This document shows, piece by piece, positions 27,051 to 35,773 of a stretch of DNA of 64,000 nucleotides. A model generated the notes under the pieces. The model was not told the DNA's origin. It saw only the letters and a program-made list of their open reading frames with translations, and did no database searches. Origin of the DNA: Insolitispirillum peregrinum (GTDB lineage: Bacteria; Pseudomonadota; Alphaproteobacteria; Rhodospirillales; Rhodospirillaceae); NCBI RefSeq assembly GCF_900156605.1, contig NZ_FTOA01000009.1:1-64000 (forward strand), in the 5' to 3' direction. The position numbers and the translations under genes were made by a program. Each line of letters begins with the position of its first letter. Position 1 is the stretch's first letter.

Positions 27051-28082
27051 TTATCCGGCCTCGGCGGCAAGGGTGGTCAGCACATCATCCAGATGGACGC
27101 CTTCGGCGCGGGCGGCAAAGGTCAGGGCCATGCGATGGCGCAGGATTGGAGCGGCCAGCGCCCGCACGTCATCAATCGACGGGGCCGGACGGCCTTGCAG
27201 CAGGGCGCGGGCGCGGCAGGCCAGCATCAGGGCCTGACTGGCCCGCGGGCCGGGGCCCCAGGCGACATGAGTGCGGATGTCCGGCAGCGGACTGTCCTCC
27301 GGACGGCCATGGCGGACCACCGACAGGATGGCCTCGATCACCGACTCTCCCACCGGCATCCGGCGCACCATCTGCTGGGCGGCGAGCAGGTCTGCGGCGG
27401 TCAGCACCGGCTGAATCGCGGCTTCGGCAATGCCGGTGGTGGCCAGCAGCATCTGCCGCTCGGCGGCCCGGTCGGGATAGTCGATGGTGATCTGCATCAG
27501 AAACCGGTCAAGCTGGGCTTCCGGCAGAGGATAGGTGCCTTCCTGCTCCAGCGGGTTCTGGGTGGCCAGCACATGGAACGGGCGCGGCAGCGGATAGGTC
27601 TGTCCGGCGATCGATACCATGCCTTCCTGCATCGCCTGCAACAGCGCCGACTGGGTGCGCGGGCTGGCGCGGTTGATTTCGTCGGCCATCAGCAACTGGC
27701 AGAACACCGGGCCGGGCAGAAAGCGGAAACTGCGCCGCCCGTCGGGGCCGTCTTCGAGGACTTCCGAGCCCAGAATGTCGGCGGGCATCAGGTCGGGGGT
27801 GAACTGGACCCGCTTGTCGGTCAGCCCCAGCACCGTCCCCAGCGTGTGGACCAGACGGGTTTTGGCCAGACCGGGCACCCCGACCAGCACCATGTGGCCC
27901 CCGGCCAGCAGGGCAATCAGGCTTTCGTCAATCACCCGCTGCTGACCGATCACCGCCGTGCTGATGACATCATGGGCGGTTTGCAGCAAGGCGGTCAGGC
28001 GTTCCAGATCCTCAGGGGCCAGATCCTCAGGGGCCAGATCGGTGTTTCGGTCGCCGTCGGTGGAAAGCGAAGAATGGGGCAC
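27051..28082 (-). CDS. MoxR-family AAA+ ATPase
   Basis: 343 aa. Walker A is GVPGLAKTRL, Walker B is LLMADEINRA, sensor 1 is HVLATQNPLEQEGTYPLPEA, and an AAA lid domain follows. The frame is open to 28607, but a GTG at 28082 (protein opening PHSSLSTDG after the initiator) has AAGGAG six bases ahead, so that start is preferred and matches family length. Residues 17-26 contain a tandem LAPED duplication from a 15-base DNA repeat. It heads the operon with DUF58, DUF4159 and a VWA-like membrane protein and acts as a chaperone-like ATPase. Confidence 0.92.
   Translation of the reverse strand: MPHSSLSTDGDRNTDLAPEDLAPEDLERLTALLQTAHDVISTAVIGQQRVIDESLIALLAGGHMVLVGVPGLAKTRLVHTLGTVLGLTDKRVQFTPDLMPADILGSEVLEDGPDGRRSFRFLPGPVFCQLLMADEINRASPRTQSALLQAMQEGMVSIAGQTYPLPRPFHVLATQNPLEQEGTYPLPEAQLDRFLMQITIDYPDRAAERQMLLATTGIAEAAIQPVLTAADLLAAQQMVRRMPVGESVIEAILSVVRHGRPEDSPLPDIRTHVAWGPGPRASQALMLACRARALLQGRPAPSIDDVRALAAPILRHRMALTFAARAEGVHLDDVLTTLAAEAG
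28006..28040. repeat. 15-bp tandem duplication inside the moxR-type gene
   Basis: AGATCCTCAGGGGCC occurs at 28006-28020 and 28021-28035, followed by a partial AGATC. It is in frame and doubles a LAPED motif near the N-terminus of the ATPase. Confidence 0.85.
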
Positions 28083-28168
28083 GCAAAGCTCCTTGCGCAA
28101 TCGGAGTGTTGTGCGAGTTTGTGCTAAAGTCATGCAAAGCGCAAACTGAACCAACAGTTTGACGCACC

Positions 28169-28196
28169 TGTGATCCACGGGGTGTGATCCACGGGG
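28169..28196. repeat. 14-bp perfect tandem repeat in the DUF1285 leader
   Basis: TGTGATCCACGGGG is repeated exactly at 28169-28182 and 28183-28196, between the divergent MoxR and DUF1285 genes and just before the GGGAGG ribosome site. It could be a regulatory site or a slippage product. Confidence 0.8.
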
Positions 28197-28217
28197 CGCA
28201 GTCAGCAAGGGAGGACC

Positions 28218-28781
28218 ATGATGAGCTCGGACAGCCTGCCGTTCACACTGCTGGACCTTGGAGGGGGCGAGCCTGTGCCGGGCGGCCCGCCGCGCCCCCG
28301 GCAACAGCAATGCGGCCCGCTGGGGCTGCGCATCCTGGCGGACGGGACGTGGCTGTATCAGGGCAGTCCGATTGGTCGCAAGGAACTGGTCAAGCTGTTC
28401 TCGACCATCCTGTCCCGTGATGCGGAGGGGGTCTACTGGATGACCACCCCGGTCGAGCGGGGAACGGTCGAGGTGGACGATGCCGCCTTTGTCGCCGTCG
28501 AGCTGCGGGTGGAGCAGGCCGGACAGCCCGGACAAACCCTGTCCTTTCGCACCAATGTCGATCAGTGGGTAGTGGCCGGGCCGCAGCATCGGTTGCGGGT
28601 GGATCATGACCTCGTAACCGGCGAGCCGTCGCCCTATCTGTATATAGACCGGGGCCTTGAGGCGAAAATCGCCCGCACTGTCTTTTACGAGCTGGTGGAA
28701 CTGGCGGTCCCGGCACGCGATGAACAGGACTGGATTGGTGTATGGAGCGAGGACATCTTTTTTCCCCTCGGGCAGATTTGA
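28218..28781 (+). CDS. DUF1285 family protein
   Basis: 187 aa soluble protein matching DUF1285: the core begins GPLGLRILADGTWLYQGSPI and RKELVKLFSTILSRDAEGVY, and ends with SPYLYIDRGLEAKIARTVFY. GGGAGG precedes the ATG. In Alphaproteobacteria this gene is commonly found next to moxR, a CoA-type Nudix gene and cca, exactly as here. Its biochemical function is unknown. The Nudix gene starts within its stop codon (TGATG). Confidence 0.88.
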   Translation: MMSSDSLPFTLLDLGGGEPVPGGPPRPRQQQCGPLGLRILADGTWLYQGSPIGRKELVKLFSTILSRDAEGVYWMTTPVERGTVEVDDAAFVAVELRVEQAGQPGQTLSFRTNVDQWVVAGPQHRLRVDHDLVTGEPSPYLYIDRGLEAKIARTVFYELVELAVPARDEQDWIGVWSEDIFFPLGQI

Positions 28782-29404
28782 TGGTGGATGATCACCGGGA
28801 ACAGGTGCGCCGTCTGTTGGCGGAACGGCGCGGATTGGGGTTGCGGTCGGATGTGGCGATTGCCCGCTCGCTGGGGGCTGCGGACCTCAGCCGTCCGTCC
28901 GGCACGGAAACCTTGCGCCCGGCGGCGGTGCTGGTGCCGCTGGTCGAACGGGCCGATGGCATGACTGTCCTGCTGACCCGACGGACCGATCACCTGCATC
29001 ATCATGCCGGGCAGATTTCCTTTCCCGGCGGGCGGCTGGAAGAGGAGGACGCCAGCCCGGTTGCCTGCGCCCTGCGCGAAGCCGAAGAGGAAACCGGTCT
29101 GGCTCCTGCGGCGGTCGAGGTGCTGGGGACGCTGGATGATTACGTGACCATCACCCGCTTTGCGGTGACGCCGGTGGTGGGGGTGGTGACACCGCCCTTT
29201 GACCTGCGTCCTGATCCGTTTGAAGTGGCCGAGGTCTTTGAGGTGCCGCTGGCCTTTGTGCTGGACCCGGCCAATCATCAAAAGGTCGAACGGACGATCA
29301 ATGGACAACTGCGCCCCTATTATGCGATTCCCTATCAGGAGTATTATATTTGGGGCGCCACGGCGGGAATGCTGATCAACCTGTCACATGTGTTGCGCCC
29401 CTGA
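28781..29404 (+). CDS. Nudix hydrolase, CoA pyrophosphatase (NudL/YeaB-like)
   Basis: 207 aa from the ATG overlapping the DUF1285 stop; the ORF is open from 28742. The Nudix box is GGRLEEEDASPVACALREAE with EEETGL completing it, and the preceding LLTRRTDHLHHHAGQISFPG is the UPF0035 signature of coenzyme A pyrophosphatases. It should hydrolyse CoA or oxidised CoA to 3',5'-ADP and phosphopantetheine, clearing damaged CoA. It belongs to the DUF1285-Nudix-DUF6111-cca operon. Confidence 0.9.
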   Translation: MVDDHREQVRRLLAERRGLGLRSDVAIARSLGAADLSRPSGTETLRPAAVLVPLVERADGMTVLLTRRTDHLHHHAGQISFPGGRLEEEDASPVACALREAEEETGLAPAAVEVLGTLDDYVTITRFAVTPVVGVVTPPFDLRPDPFEVAEVFEVPLAFVLDPANHQKVERTINGQLRPYYAIPYQEYYIWGATAGMLINLSHVLRP

Positions 29405-29422
29405 CCTGATGGGTGGGGTGTG

Positions 29423-29716
29423 ATGATCCGCGAAGTGATAACGGTCCTGTTGCCGTTGCTGTTGCCAGCCGTGACGTTCTTTCTGTGGGTCCGTTTGCGC
29501 AATGCCTATATCCGCCACCATGGCGGCGAGGTGCCGCCGGTCGAGCGCGGAGTCTGGTTCTGGCTGGCGCTGGCCGGGGGCGTTCTGCTGCTGGTCTGGC
29601 TGGCGCTATCGGCCCTGCTGGCCCCCGGTGGCCGACCGGGGGATGCCTACGTTCCGCCGATGCTGATTGATGGCAAGATCGTGCCGGGGCATTCCGAACC
29701 CAGGGTGCCACGATGA
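29423..29716 (+). CDS. Small two-helix membrane protein, DUF6111-like
   Basis: 97 aa. Two hydrophobic helices (VITVLLPLLLPAVTFFLWVR and FWLALAGGVLLLVWLALSAL) flank a short charged loop, followed by a polar tail with YVPPMLIDGKIVPGH. The same small protein commonly sits between the Nudix gene and cca in related genomes; the DUF6111 assignment is from memory. A GTG one codon earlier (29420) is an alternative start. It overlaps cca by four bases. The function is unknown. Confidence 0.75.
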   Translation: MIREVITVLLPLLLPAVTFFLWVRLRNAYIRHHGGEVPPVERGVWFWLALAGGVLLLVWLALSALLAPGGRPGDAYVPPMLIDGKIVPGHSEPRVPR

Positions 29717-31101
29717 AACTGCCTTTCTGGAAAAAGACCTCTCCGACCAATGTTGATGATGAAGATGCGGCTGACTTGGCCCGCTATCGCGCCGGGATGC
29801 CGTCCGAACGTCCCCCGGTCGGGCAATTGCCGCCACAGGACTGGCTGCAATGGCCGGAAACGCAGGCGGTGATCACGGCGTTGCAGGCCTCCGGTCAGCA
29901 GGTCCGCTTTGTGGGCGGCTGCGTCCGCGATGCCCTGTGCGGTCGGGCGGTTCACGATATTGACATTGCCACCCCCGATGGTCCTGAAACCGTGATGGGG
30001 TTGCTGGAGCGTGCCGGAATCCGGGCGATTCCCACCGGCATTGCCCACGGGACGGTCACGGCAGTGCTGGGGGGGCGGCATTTCGAGATCACCACCCTGC
30101 GCGAAGATGTCGCCTGTGATGGTCGCCATGCGACCGTTGCCTGGACTCGCGACTGGATGATGGATGCGGCCCGGCGGGATTTCACCATCAATGCCCTGTC
30201 AGCCTCGCCGGACGGCGCGGTCTATGATTACTTCGATGGCATACCGCATCTGGCCCACGGGCGGGTGCGCTTTATCGGGCGCCCGGATGACCGGATTGCC
30301 GAAGATTACCTGCGCATCCTGCGCTATTTCCGCTTCTATGCCCGGTATGGTGCTGGCGCACCGAATCGGGCGGCACTGGCCGCCTGTCGGGCGGCAGCCC
30401 CCCATATGGTGGAGCTGTCCGGCGAGCGGGTGCAGGGCGAGATTCTGAAAATTCTCGCCACCCCACTGGCGGCCGATGTGGTGGCGTTGATGATCGGGGA
30501 GAAAATCCTCGACGCCCTTTTGCCCGAGCTGCGCGACGTGGGCCGTTTGCGGCAGGTGATCTTTCTTGAAACACGCGGTTTGCAGCTTGACGGGATACGG
30601 CCCGATCCGCTGCGCCGTCTGGCGGCAGCCTTGCCGTCTGGTCCGGCGGCGGTCGAAACGATTGAGGCGGTGACCCGCCGCCTGCGGATGTCACGGGCTG
30701 ATGCTGCCCGAGTGTTGGCGATCAGTCAGGTGCAGGCAACCCCCGCCTTTGATGCCTCACCGCAAGAGCACTGGCGAGCCCTGCGCCGGAGTGGCGGCCC
30801 GCTGGCCGTTGACCGGCTGTTGCTGGCCTGGGCGCAGTGGCGCGCGCAGGAAGGGCGGGTATCGTCCCGGGTGACCGAAGGCTACCGGCGGTGCCTGGAG
30901 CAGGCATTGAGCTGGCAGCCGGTTCCGTTTCCGCTGGCCGGGCGGGATCTGCTGGCGTTGGGCATTCCCGCCGGTCCGGCGCTGGGGGCGGTGCTGCGCG
31001 AGGTCGAAGTGTGGTGGGAAGAACGGGATGGGGTGCCGGATGGTCCTGCCCTTCAGGCCGAGGCCCTGCGGCGATGGCAGGGGATTCCCGCAATTATGTG
31101 A
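29713..31101 (+). CDS. cca: CCA tRNA nucleotidyltransferase
   Basis: 462 aa. The nucleotidyltransferase core shows GGCVRDALCGR, the catalytic DIDIAT carboxylates, RRDFTINAL and EDYLRILRYFRFYARYG, then the tRNA-binding C-terminal domain. It adds or repairs the 3' CCA end of tRNAs. About 50 residues precede the usual start of the domain (QAVITALQASGQQVRFVGG), an N-terminal extension often seen in alphaproteobacterial members. It is translationally coupled to the small membrane protein gene upstream. Confidence 0.95.
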   Translation: MKLPFWKKTSPTNVDDEDAADLARYRAGMPSERPPVGQLPPQDWLQWPETQAVITALQASGQQVRFVGGCVRDALCGRAVHDIDIATPDGPETVMGLLERAGIRAIPTGIAHGTVTAVLGGRHFEITTLREDVACDGRHATVAWTRDWMMDAARRDFTINALSASPDGAVYDYFDGIPHLAHGRVRFIGRPDDRIAEDYLRILRYFRFYARYGAGAPNRAALAACRAAAPHMVELSGERVQGEILKILATPLAADVVALMIGEKILDALLPELRDVGRLRQVIFLETRGLQLDGIRPDPLRRLAAALPSGPAAVETIEAVTRRLRMSRADAARVLAISQVQATPAFDASPQEHWRALRRSGGPLAVDRLLLAWAQWRAQEGRVSSRVTEGYRRCLEQALSWQPVPFPLAGRDLLALGIPAGPALGAVLREVEVWWEERDGVPDGPALQAEALRRWQGIPAIM

Positions 31102-31198
31102 CTCTGGTCACATCAGGAAATTCTTTAGTGCTTTACTCTGGTGATGCTGATGAAATGTCAGCATCGAATGGCTTTTGGTGCATACGGAAACCACCACC

Positions 31199-31951
31199 AT
31201 GAAACACATCTGTTTTTTCGGGGATGGCGTAACACAGGGGTTGGGGGACCGTCACCATATGGGTTGGCCGGAACGGCTGGCCATGCTGGAACGCACCATG
31301 CGGGCATCGGCTCAGGGGGCCTGTGCCCTCGACGATGGTCCGGCGCTGGTGCCTTATAATCTGAGCGTGCCGTGGGATACCTCGGCGGATATCGCCTTGC
31401 GCTGGCAGGCCGAGGCCTCGGCCCGGTTGCAGGATCACACCCAGGCGGGGGTGGTGTTCAACTTTGGTCATGGCGACATGGTTGATATCGACGACGACGG
31501 CGTGCAGGTGCCGCTGTGGGATGCTGCCGCCTATGCCGAGTCGTTGATCTGCGAGGCGTCGTTGCTGTGGCCGGTGCTGTGGATCGGGCCGACGCCGGTC
31601 GCTGGCAGCGGCGGCTTTTATCAGTCTGGCCAACGCACCTATCATCTGACCTGTGGGCGGGTGCAGGCGATCAATGATGCCTATGGCGACATCGCCTGCC
31701 GCAAAGGGATTCCCTACCTGAACCTGCTGGCGCTGCTGGATGCAAATCCGGCGTGGCAGGAGGCGATGCGGAGCGGAACCGGCCTGTTTCCGTCGGCTGC
31801 CGGGCATCAGGCGGTGGCCGGGATCATTCATCAGTGGCAACCGTGGCGGCGCTGGATGGATCAGGGGATGGGCGGCGGCGTGGCCTTGCGCCTGCGCGAT
31901 TTGCCGCCGCATACCCTGTTGACGCCGAAAATGGTTGCTGCCGGCTATTGA
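31199..31951 (+). CDS. SGNH/GDSL hydrolase-like protein lacking the usual Ser
   Basis: 250 aa. The opening KHICFFGDGVTQGLGD lines up with block I of SGNH esterases (FGDSxTxG), but the nucleophile Ser position reads Gly. Later blocks look recognisable: VVFNFGHGD for the Asn block and GLFPSAAGHQAVAG for the Asp-x-x-His block, where the Asp is also not obvious. No signal peptide is present. It may be a pseudo-enzyme, a binding protein or use another nucleophile. It lies about 100 bases after cca with its own weak leader; an in-frame start codon eight codons earlier is possible. Confidence 0.65.
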   Translation: MKHICFFGDGVTQGLGDRHHMGWPERLAMLERTMRASAQGACALDDGPALVPYNLSVPWDTSADIALRWQAEASARLQDHTQAGVVFNFGHGDMVDIDDDGVQVPLWDAAAYAESLICEASLLWPVLWIGPTPVAGSGGFYQSGQRTYHLTCGRVQAINDAYGDIACRKGIPYLNLLALLDANPAWQEAMRSGTGLFPSAAGHQAVAGIIHQWQPWRRWMDQGMGGGVALRLRDLPPHTLLTPKMVAAGY

Positions 31952-31966
31952 GGCAGGCCGACAGCG

Positions 31967-32440
31967 TTACGCCGTCGGGGTGAACACCGGCAGCAGGGCT
32001 GTCTGACGCAGGGCCTCGGCGCAAACGATGGCGGCGGCGGTCACCACATTCAGGCTGCGGGTTCCCGGACACTGCGGGACGGCCACCCGGTCAGGGATGC
32101 TGTCGTGCAGGCTGTCGGGGACGCCACAGCTTTCCCGTCCCATCAGCAAAATGTCATCGGGCCGAAAGGCAAAGGCGGTGTGGCTGACCGCCCCTTTGGT
32201 GCTGACCAGCACCAGACGCCCCTGACCGGTGGTCTCTGCCTGACAAAAGGCATCCCATGAGGAATGGCGGGTCAGGGTGGCCAGTTCGATGTAATCCATG
32301 CCTGCCCGGCGAATCTTTTTGTCATCCCACAAAAAACCGCAGGGCTCGATGATGTCGACGGCCAGCCCCAGGCAGGCGGCAAGGCGCAGGGCGCCTCCCG
32401 CATTCTGGGGAATATCCGGCTGGTAAAGGGCAAGGCGCAT
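31967..32440 (-). CDS. trmL: tRNA (cytidine(34)-2'-O)-methyltransferase TrmL
   Basis: 157 aa, the normal TrmL length, when started at the ATG at 32440; the frame is open to 32587. The SPOUT-knot signatures are present: MRLALYQPDIPQNAGGALRL at the start, ILLMGRESCGVP in the middle and RSLNVVTAAAIV near the end. It methylates the wobble ribose of tRNA-Leu isoacceptors. It is convergent with the SGNH-like gene and divergent from petA. The 346 bases between trmL and petA contain no gene and presumably hold both promoters. Confidence 0.92.
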   Translation of the reverse strand: MRLALYQPDIPQNAGGALRLAACLGLAVDIIEPCGFLWDDKKIRRAGMDYIELATLTRHSSWDAFCQAETTGQGRLVLVSTKGAVSHTAFAFRPDDILLMGRESCGVPDSLHDSIPDRVAVPQCPGTRSLNVVTAAAIVCAEALRQTALLPVFTPTA

Positions 32441-32786
32441 AGCAGAATAACCGTTTTTTGACCGGGGTTTCAGGGCAACCGGCTTGTGCCGGGCGGCTTT
32501 GGCGGCGCTGCGGGCAGGCAGCGGATGCGGCGATGCAACATTAACCTTGGCAGCGGGGATTGCCCATGCTCTTTTCAAACCGCGCAATATGGATTATACC
32601 GCGCGGGTCGTTCGACCCGCTGCCCGCGTCGCCCGTTTATAACGGCATGACGGGAAGGCTCTGAAGGGAAATGGGGGCCTGAAGGGTCGGATGTGTTTGC
32701 GTGCGGGGGGCCGTCCTGGCCGGGTACGCAAACTTCATCCACAAACAGCGCGTTCCCCCAGCGTGCATGGAGAGGGTTTATAGAGG

Positions 32787-33338
32787 ATGGCTGATACGGC
32801 GAATCCCGCTTCCGGTTCTTCCGATGGCGAAACCCGCCGCGACTTCCTGCTGTATGCGTCCTCGGCCGTTGGCGTGGTTGGCGCCGGCCTGGCCTTGTGG
32901 CCGTTCGTTCACAGCATGAATCCGGCGGCAGACGTGCTTGCGCTCGCGTCGACCGAAGTTGATCTGGCTCCGATTGCGGAAGGTCAGGCGATCACGGTGA
33001 TGTGGCGTGGCAAGCCGATTTTCGTGCGTCACCGCACGGCCGATGAAATCTCTGCCGCTCAGGCGGTTGACGTGACGTCGCTGCGTGATCCGCAGACCGA
33101 TGCCGATCGCGTCAAAAAGCCGGAATGGCTGGTGATGATCGGTATTTGCACCCACTTGGGCTGCATTCCGCTGGGACAGGCTCCGGCTGACCCGAAAGGC
33201 GAATTTGGTGGCTGGTTCTGTCCTTGCCACGGCTCGAACTATGATACCTCGGGTCGTATCCGCAAGGGCCCCGCGCCGCTGAACCTCGCGGTTCCGCCGT
33301 ACGCCTTTACCACCGACACGTCCATCAAGATTGGCTAG
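32787..33338 (+). CDS. petA: Ubiquinol-cytochrome c reductase Rieske iron-sulfur subunit
   Basis: 183 aa. A Tat-type N-terminus ([20 protein letters not shown]) forms the single membrane anchor. The 2Fe-2S ligands are in [10 protein letters not shown] and [12 protein letters not shown]. It passes electrons from ubiquinol to cytochrome c1 in the bc1 complex. GGAGAGG lies upstream of the ATG. It is the first gene of the petABC operon, with 14 bases to petB. Confidence 0.97.
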   Translation: MADTANPASGSSDGETRRDFLLYASSAVGVVGAGLALWPFVHSMNPAADVLALASTEVDLAPIAEGQAITVMWRGKPIFVRHRTADEISAAQAVDVTSLRDPQTDADRVKKPEWLVMIGICTHLGCIPLGQAPADPKGEFGGWFCPCHGSNYDTSGRIRKGPAPLNLAVPPYAFTTDTSIKIG

Positions 33339-33352
33339 GAAGGTCTGACCGG

Positions 33353-34576
33353 ATGAGTGCCCCAAGCAACAACAAAGTCGTGAAGTGGGTGGACGACCGT
33401 CTGCCGATCTTCACGATGATGAAACACTCGGCGATCGACTATCCGACGCCGAAGAACCTGAATTACTGGTGGAACTTCGGGTCGCTGGCCGGCCTGATGC
33501 TGGTCATCATGATCCTGACCGGCCTGTTCCTGGCCATGAACTATGTGCCGCACACCTCGATGGCGTTCGATTCCGTCGAACGCATCATGCGCGATGTGAA
33601 CTATGGCTGGCTGCTGCGTTACCTGCACGCCAACGGCGCCTCGATGTTCTTCATTCTGGTGTACATCCACATCTTCCGTGGCCTGTACTACGGATCGTAC
33701 AAGGCCCCGCGCGAAGTGCTGTGGTGGCTGGGTCTGGTGATCTACCTGCTGATGATGGCCACCGGCTTCCTGGGCTATGTGCTGCCCTGGGGTCAGATGT
33801 CCTTCTGGGGCGCGACGGTGATCACCAACCTGTTCTCGGCGTTCCCGCTGGTTGGCGAGCACATCGTGACCTGGCTGTGGGGTGGTTTCTCGGTCGATAA
33901 CCCGACCCTGAACCGTTTCTTCCCGCTGCACTTTGTCCTGCCGTTCGTCATTCTGGGCGTGGTGGTTGTTCACGTCTGGGCCCTGCACAGCGTGAAGTCC
34001 AACAACCCGCTGGGGATCGACATGAAGACCCCGCAGGACAGCATTCCGTTCCACCCGTACTACACCATCAAGGACCTGTTCGGCATCGGCCTGTTCCTGA
34101 TGTTCTATCTGGCCTTTGTGTTCTGGGCTCCGAACTTCTTCGGCGAGCCGGACAACTACATCCCGGCCAACCCGATGGTGACCCCGCCGCACATCGTGCC
34201 GGAATGGTACTACCTGCCGTTCTATGCCATCCTGCGGTCGGTTCCGGACAAGCTGGGCGGCGTGCTGTTGATGTTCGGTGCGATCCTGATCCTGTTCGTC
34301 CTGCCCTGGCTGGATACCTCCAAGGTCCGTTCGTGCAAGTTCCGCCCGATCTACAAGTGGTTCACCATCCTGTTCCTGGTGAACGCGTTTGTGCTGGGCT
34401 ACATCGGCGCTCAGCCGGCTGAAGGTACCATGTTGCTGGTCGGTCAGATCTGCACCGTGTGGTACTTCCTGCACCTGCTGGTTCTCACTCCGGTGATTGG
34501 CTGGCTGGAAAAGCCGAAGCCGCTGCCGGAAAGCATCAGCTCGCCGGTCGTCAAGAAGTCCGGGGAGGCCGTGTGA
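33353..34576 (+). CDS. petB: Cytochrome b subunit of the bc1 complex
   Basis: 407 aa with eight expected membrane helices in the N- and C-terminal cytochrome b domains. Haem-ligand histidines lie in the helix B and D regions ([20 protein letters not shown] and [20 protein letters not shown]), and the Qo-site PEWY motif is present ([17 protein letters not shown]). It forms the quinol oxidation and quinone reduction sites. Its stop overlaps the petC ATG (TGATG). Confidence 0.97.
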   Translation: MSAPSNNKVVKWVDDRLPIFTMMKHSAIDYPTPKNLNYWWNFGSLAGLMLVIMILTGLFLAMNYVPHTSMAFDSVERIMRDVNYGWLLRYLHANGASMFFILVYIHIFRGLYYGSYKAPREVLWWLGLVIYLLMMATGFLGYVLPWGQMSFWGATVITNLFSAFPLVGEHIVTWLWGGFSVDNPTLNRFFPLHFVLPFVILGVVVVHVWALHSVKSNNPLGIDMKTPQDSIPFHPYYTIKDLFGIGLFLMFYLAFVFWAPNFFGEPDNYIPANPMVTPPHIVPEWYYLPFYAILRSVPDKLGGVLLMFGAILILFVLPWLDTSKVRSCKFRPIYKWFTILFLVNAFVLGYIGAQPAEGTMLLVGQICTVWYFLHLLVLTPVIGWLEKPKPLPESISSPVVKKSGEAV

Positions 34577-35352
34577 TGCGTTCGATGCGGAAGCTGTTTA
34601 CTGCTATTGCTGCTGCGGCCACTCTGGCTGTTGCGACTCCGGCTCTCGCCAACAGCGGCGCGACCAAGCTGGAGCACAAGGAATGGTCCTGGCAGGGCAT
34701 GTTCGGTCAGTATGACAAGGCCCAGCTGCGTCGTGGTTTCCAGGTTTACAAGGAAATCTGCGCCACCTGCCACAGCATGAACCTGGTTCGCTACCGTAAC
34801 CTGATGGACATCGGTCTGTCCGAAGACGACGTGAAGGCTCTTGCGGCCGCCAACGAAGTCCAGGACGGGTTCGACGATACCGGTGCGCCGAAGATGCGTG
34901 CGGGTCTGCCGGCTGACAAGCTGCATGCCCCGTTCCCCAACGAAAAGGCCGCTCGCGCTGCCAACGGTGGCGCCCTGCCGCCGGACCTGTCGTTGATGAA
35001 CAAGGCGCGCAAGAGCGGCCCGGACTACGTCTATACCCTGCTGACGTCGTATGAAGACCCGATGCCGGAAGACTTCCATCTGATGGATGGCATGAACTAC
35101 AACCCGGCGTTCCCGGGGCACCAGATTGCCATGCCGCAGATGATCTTCGACGAAGGGGTGACCTTCGCCGATGGCGCTCCGAACAAGAAGGAAAACATCA
35201 CCGCTGATGTTGTCGCCTTCCTGAACTGGACTGCCGAGCCGGAACTGGATACCCGCAAGGGCATGGGCCTGAAGGTCATGATCTTCCTGGCCGTGATGAC
35301 CGCTCTGTTCTACGCCCTGAAGCGTCAGATCTGGAGCCGCATTGATCACTAG
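34576..35352 (+). CDS. petC: Cytochrome c1 of the bc1 complex
   Basis: 258 aa starting [10 protein letters not shown] at the TGATG junction; the frame is open upstream inside petB. A signal peptide (cleavage after ALA near residue 25) precedes the haem-binding CATCH in YKEICATCHSMNLVRYRN. The axial Met lies in HQIAMPQMI, and a C-terminal helix (MGLKVMIFLAVMTALFYAL) anchors the protein. Its TAG stop is the first three bases of a 104-bp palindromic element, so the element has fixed the end of this gene. Confidence 0.97.
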   Translation: MRSMRKLFTAIAAAATLAVATPALANSGATKLEHKEWSWQGMFGQYDKAQLRRGFQVYKEICATCHSMNLVRYRNLMDIGLSEDDVKALAAANEVQDGFDDTGAPKMRAGLPADKLHAPFPNEKAARAANGGALPPDLSLMNKARKSGPDYVYTLLTSYEDPMPEDFHLMDGMNYNPAFPGHQIAMPQMIFDEGVTFADGAPNKKENITADVVAFLNWTAEPELDTRKGMGLKVMIFLAVMTALFYALKRQIWSRIDH

Positions 35353-35453
35353 AGCAAATCCCGAGCAGATGGGTCCATCTGCGACGACGTATTTGCTTAA
35401 AATACAAGACTTGGAGCATTTAAAGTGATCCAGAGAGAACGGAAAATGCTCTA
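35350..35453. repeat. 104-bp two-hairpin intergenic element, copy 1
   Basis: It begins TAGAGCAAATC and ends AAAATGCTCTA. The left half folds with AGCAAAT/ATTTGCT outside GCAGATGG/CCATCTGC, and the right half with GAGCATTT/AAAATGCTC. An inverted, nearly identical copy is at 49771-49875. The petC stop codon lies in its first three bases. The 420 bases between petC and dsbA hold no gene, only this element and the hairpin at 35488. Confidence 0.85.
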
Positions 35454-35487
35454 AGCCTGTGACGAAGTGATCATGCGCAATGAGTGC

Positions 35488-35513
35488 GGGCCACCGGAGA
35501 AATCCGGTGGCCC
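35488..35513 (+). terminator. Hairpin downstream of petABC
   Basis: GGGCCACCGG (35488-35497) pairs perfectly with CCGGTGGCCC (35504-35513), followed by GTTGTCTTT. It is a likely terminator for the pet operon after the repeat element. Confidence 0.65.
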
Positions 35514-35773
35514 GTTGTCTTTGGGCATCCCGCCAACCCTCATCACGTTGATGCGAGGCATTCCTGTTTGCGGTGGGTTGTTGTTGCGGGATGACCGGGG
35601 TTTGCCTAGAGTATCGGCCATCTTGTTGCGGTCATGGCAAACGATTTAGACCTTTGTTATTTCAGCAAATGCGATGGGGCAGGCCCTCTTTCCCCCGCGC
35701 ACTGTGCTCTGACACTGACGTCCTGAATGCGACACTGACCGCTGTTTGTGCTGATTCGCCAGGGAGCGTTGCT

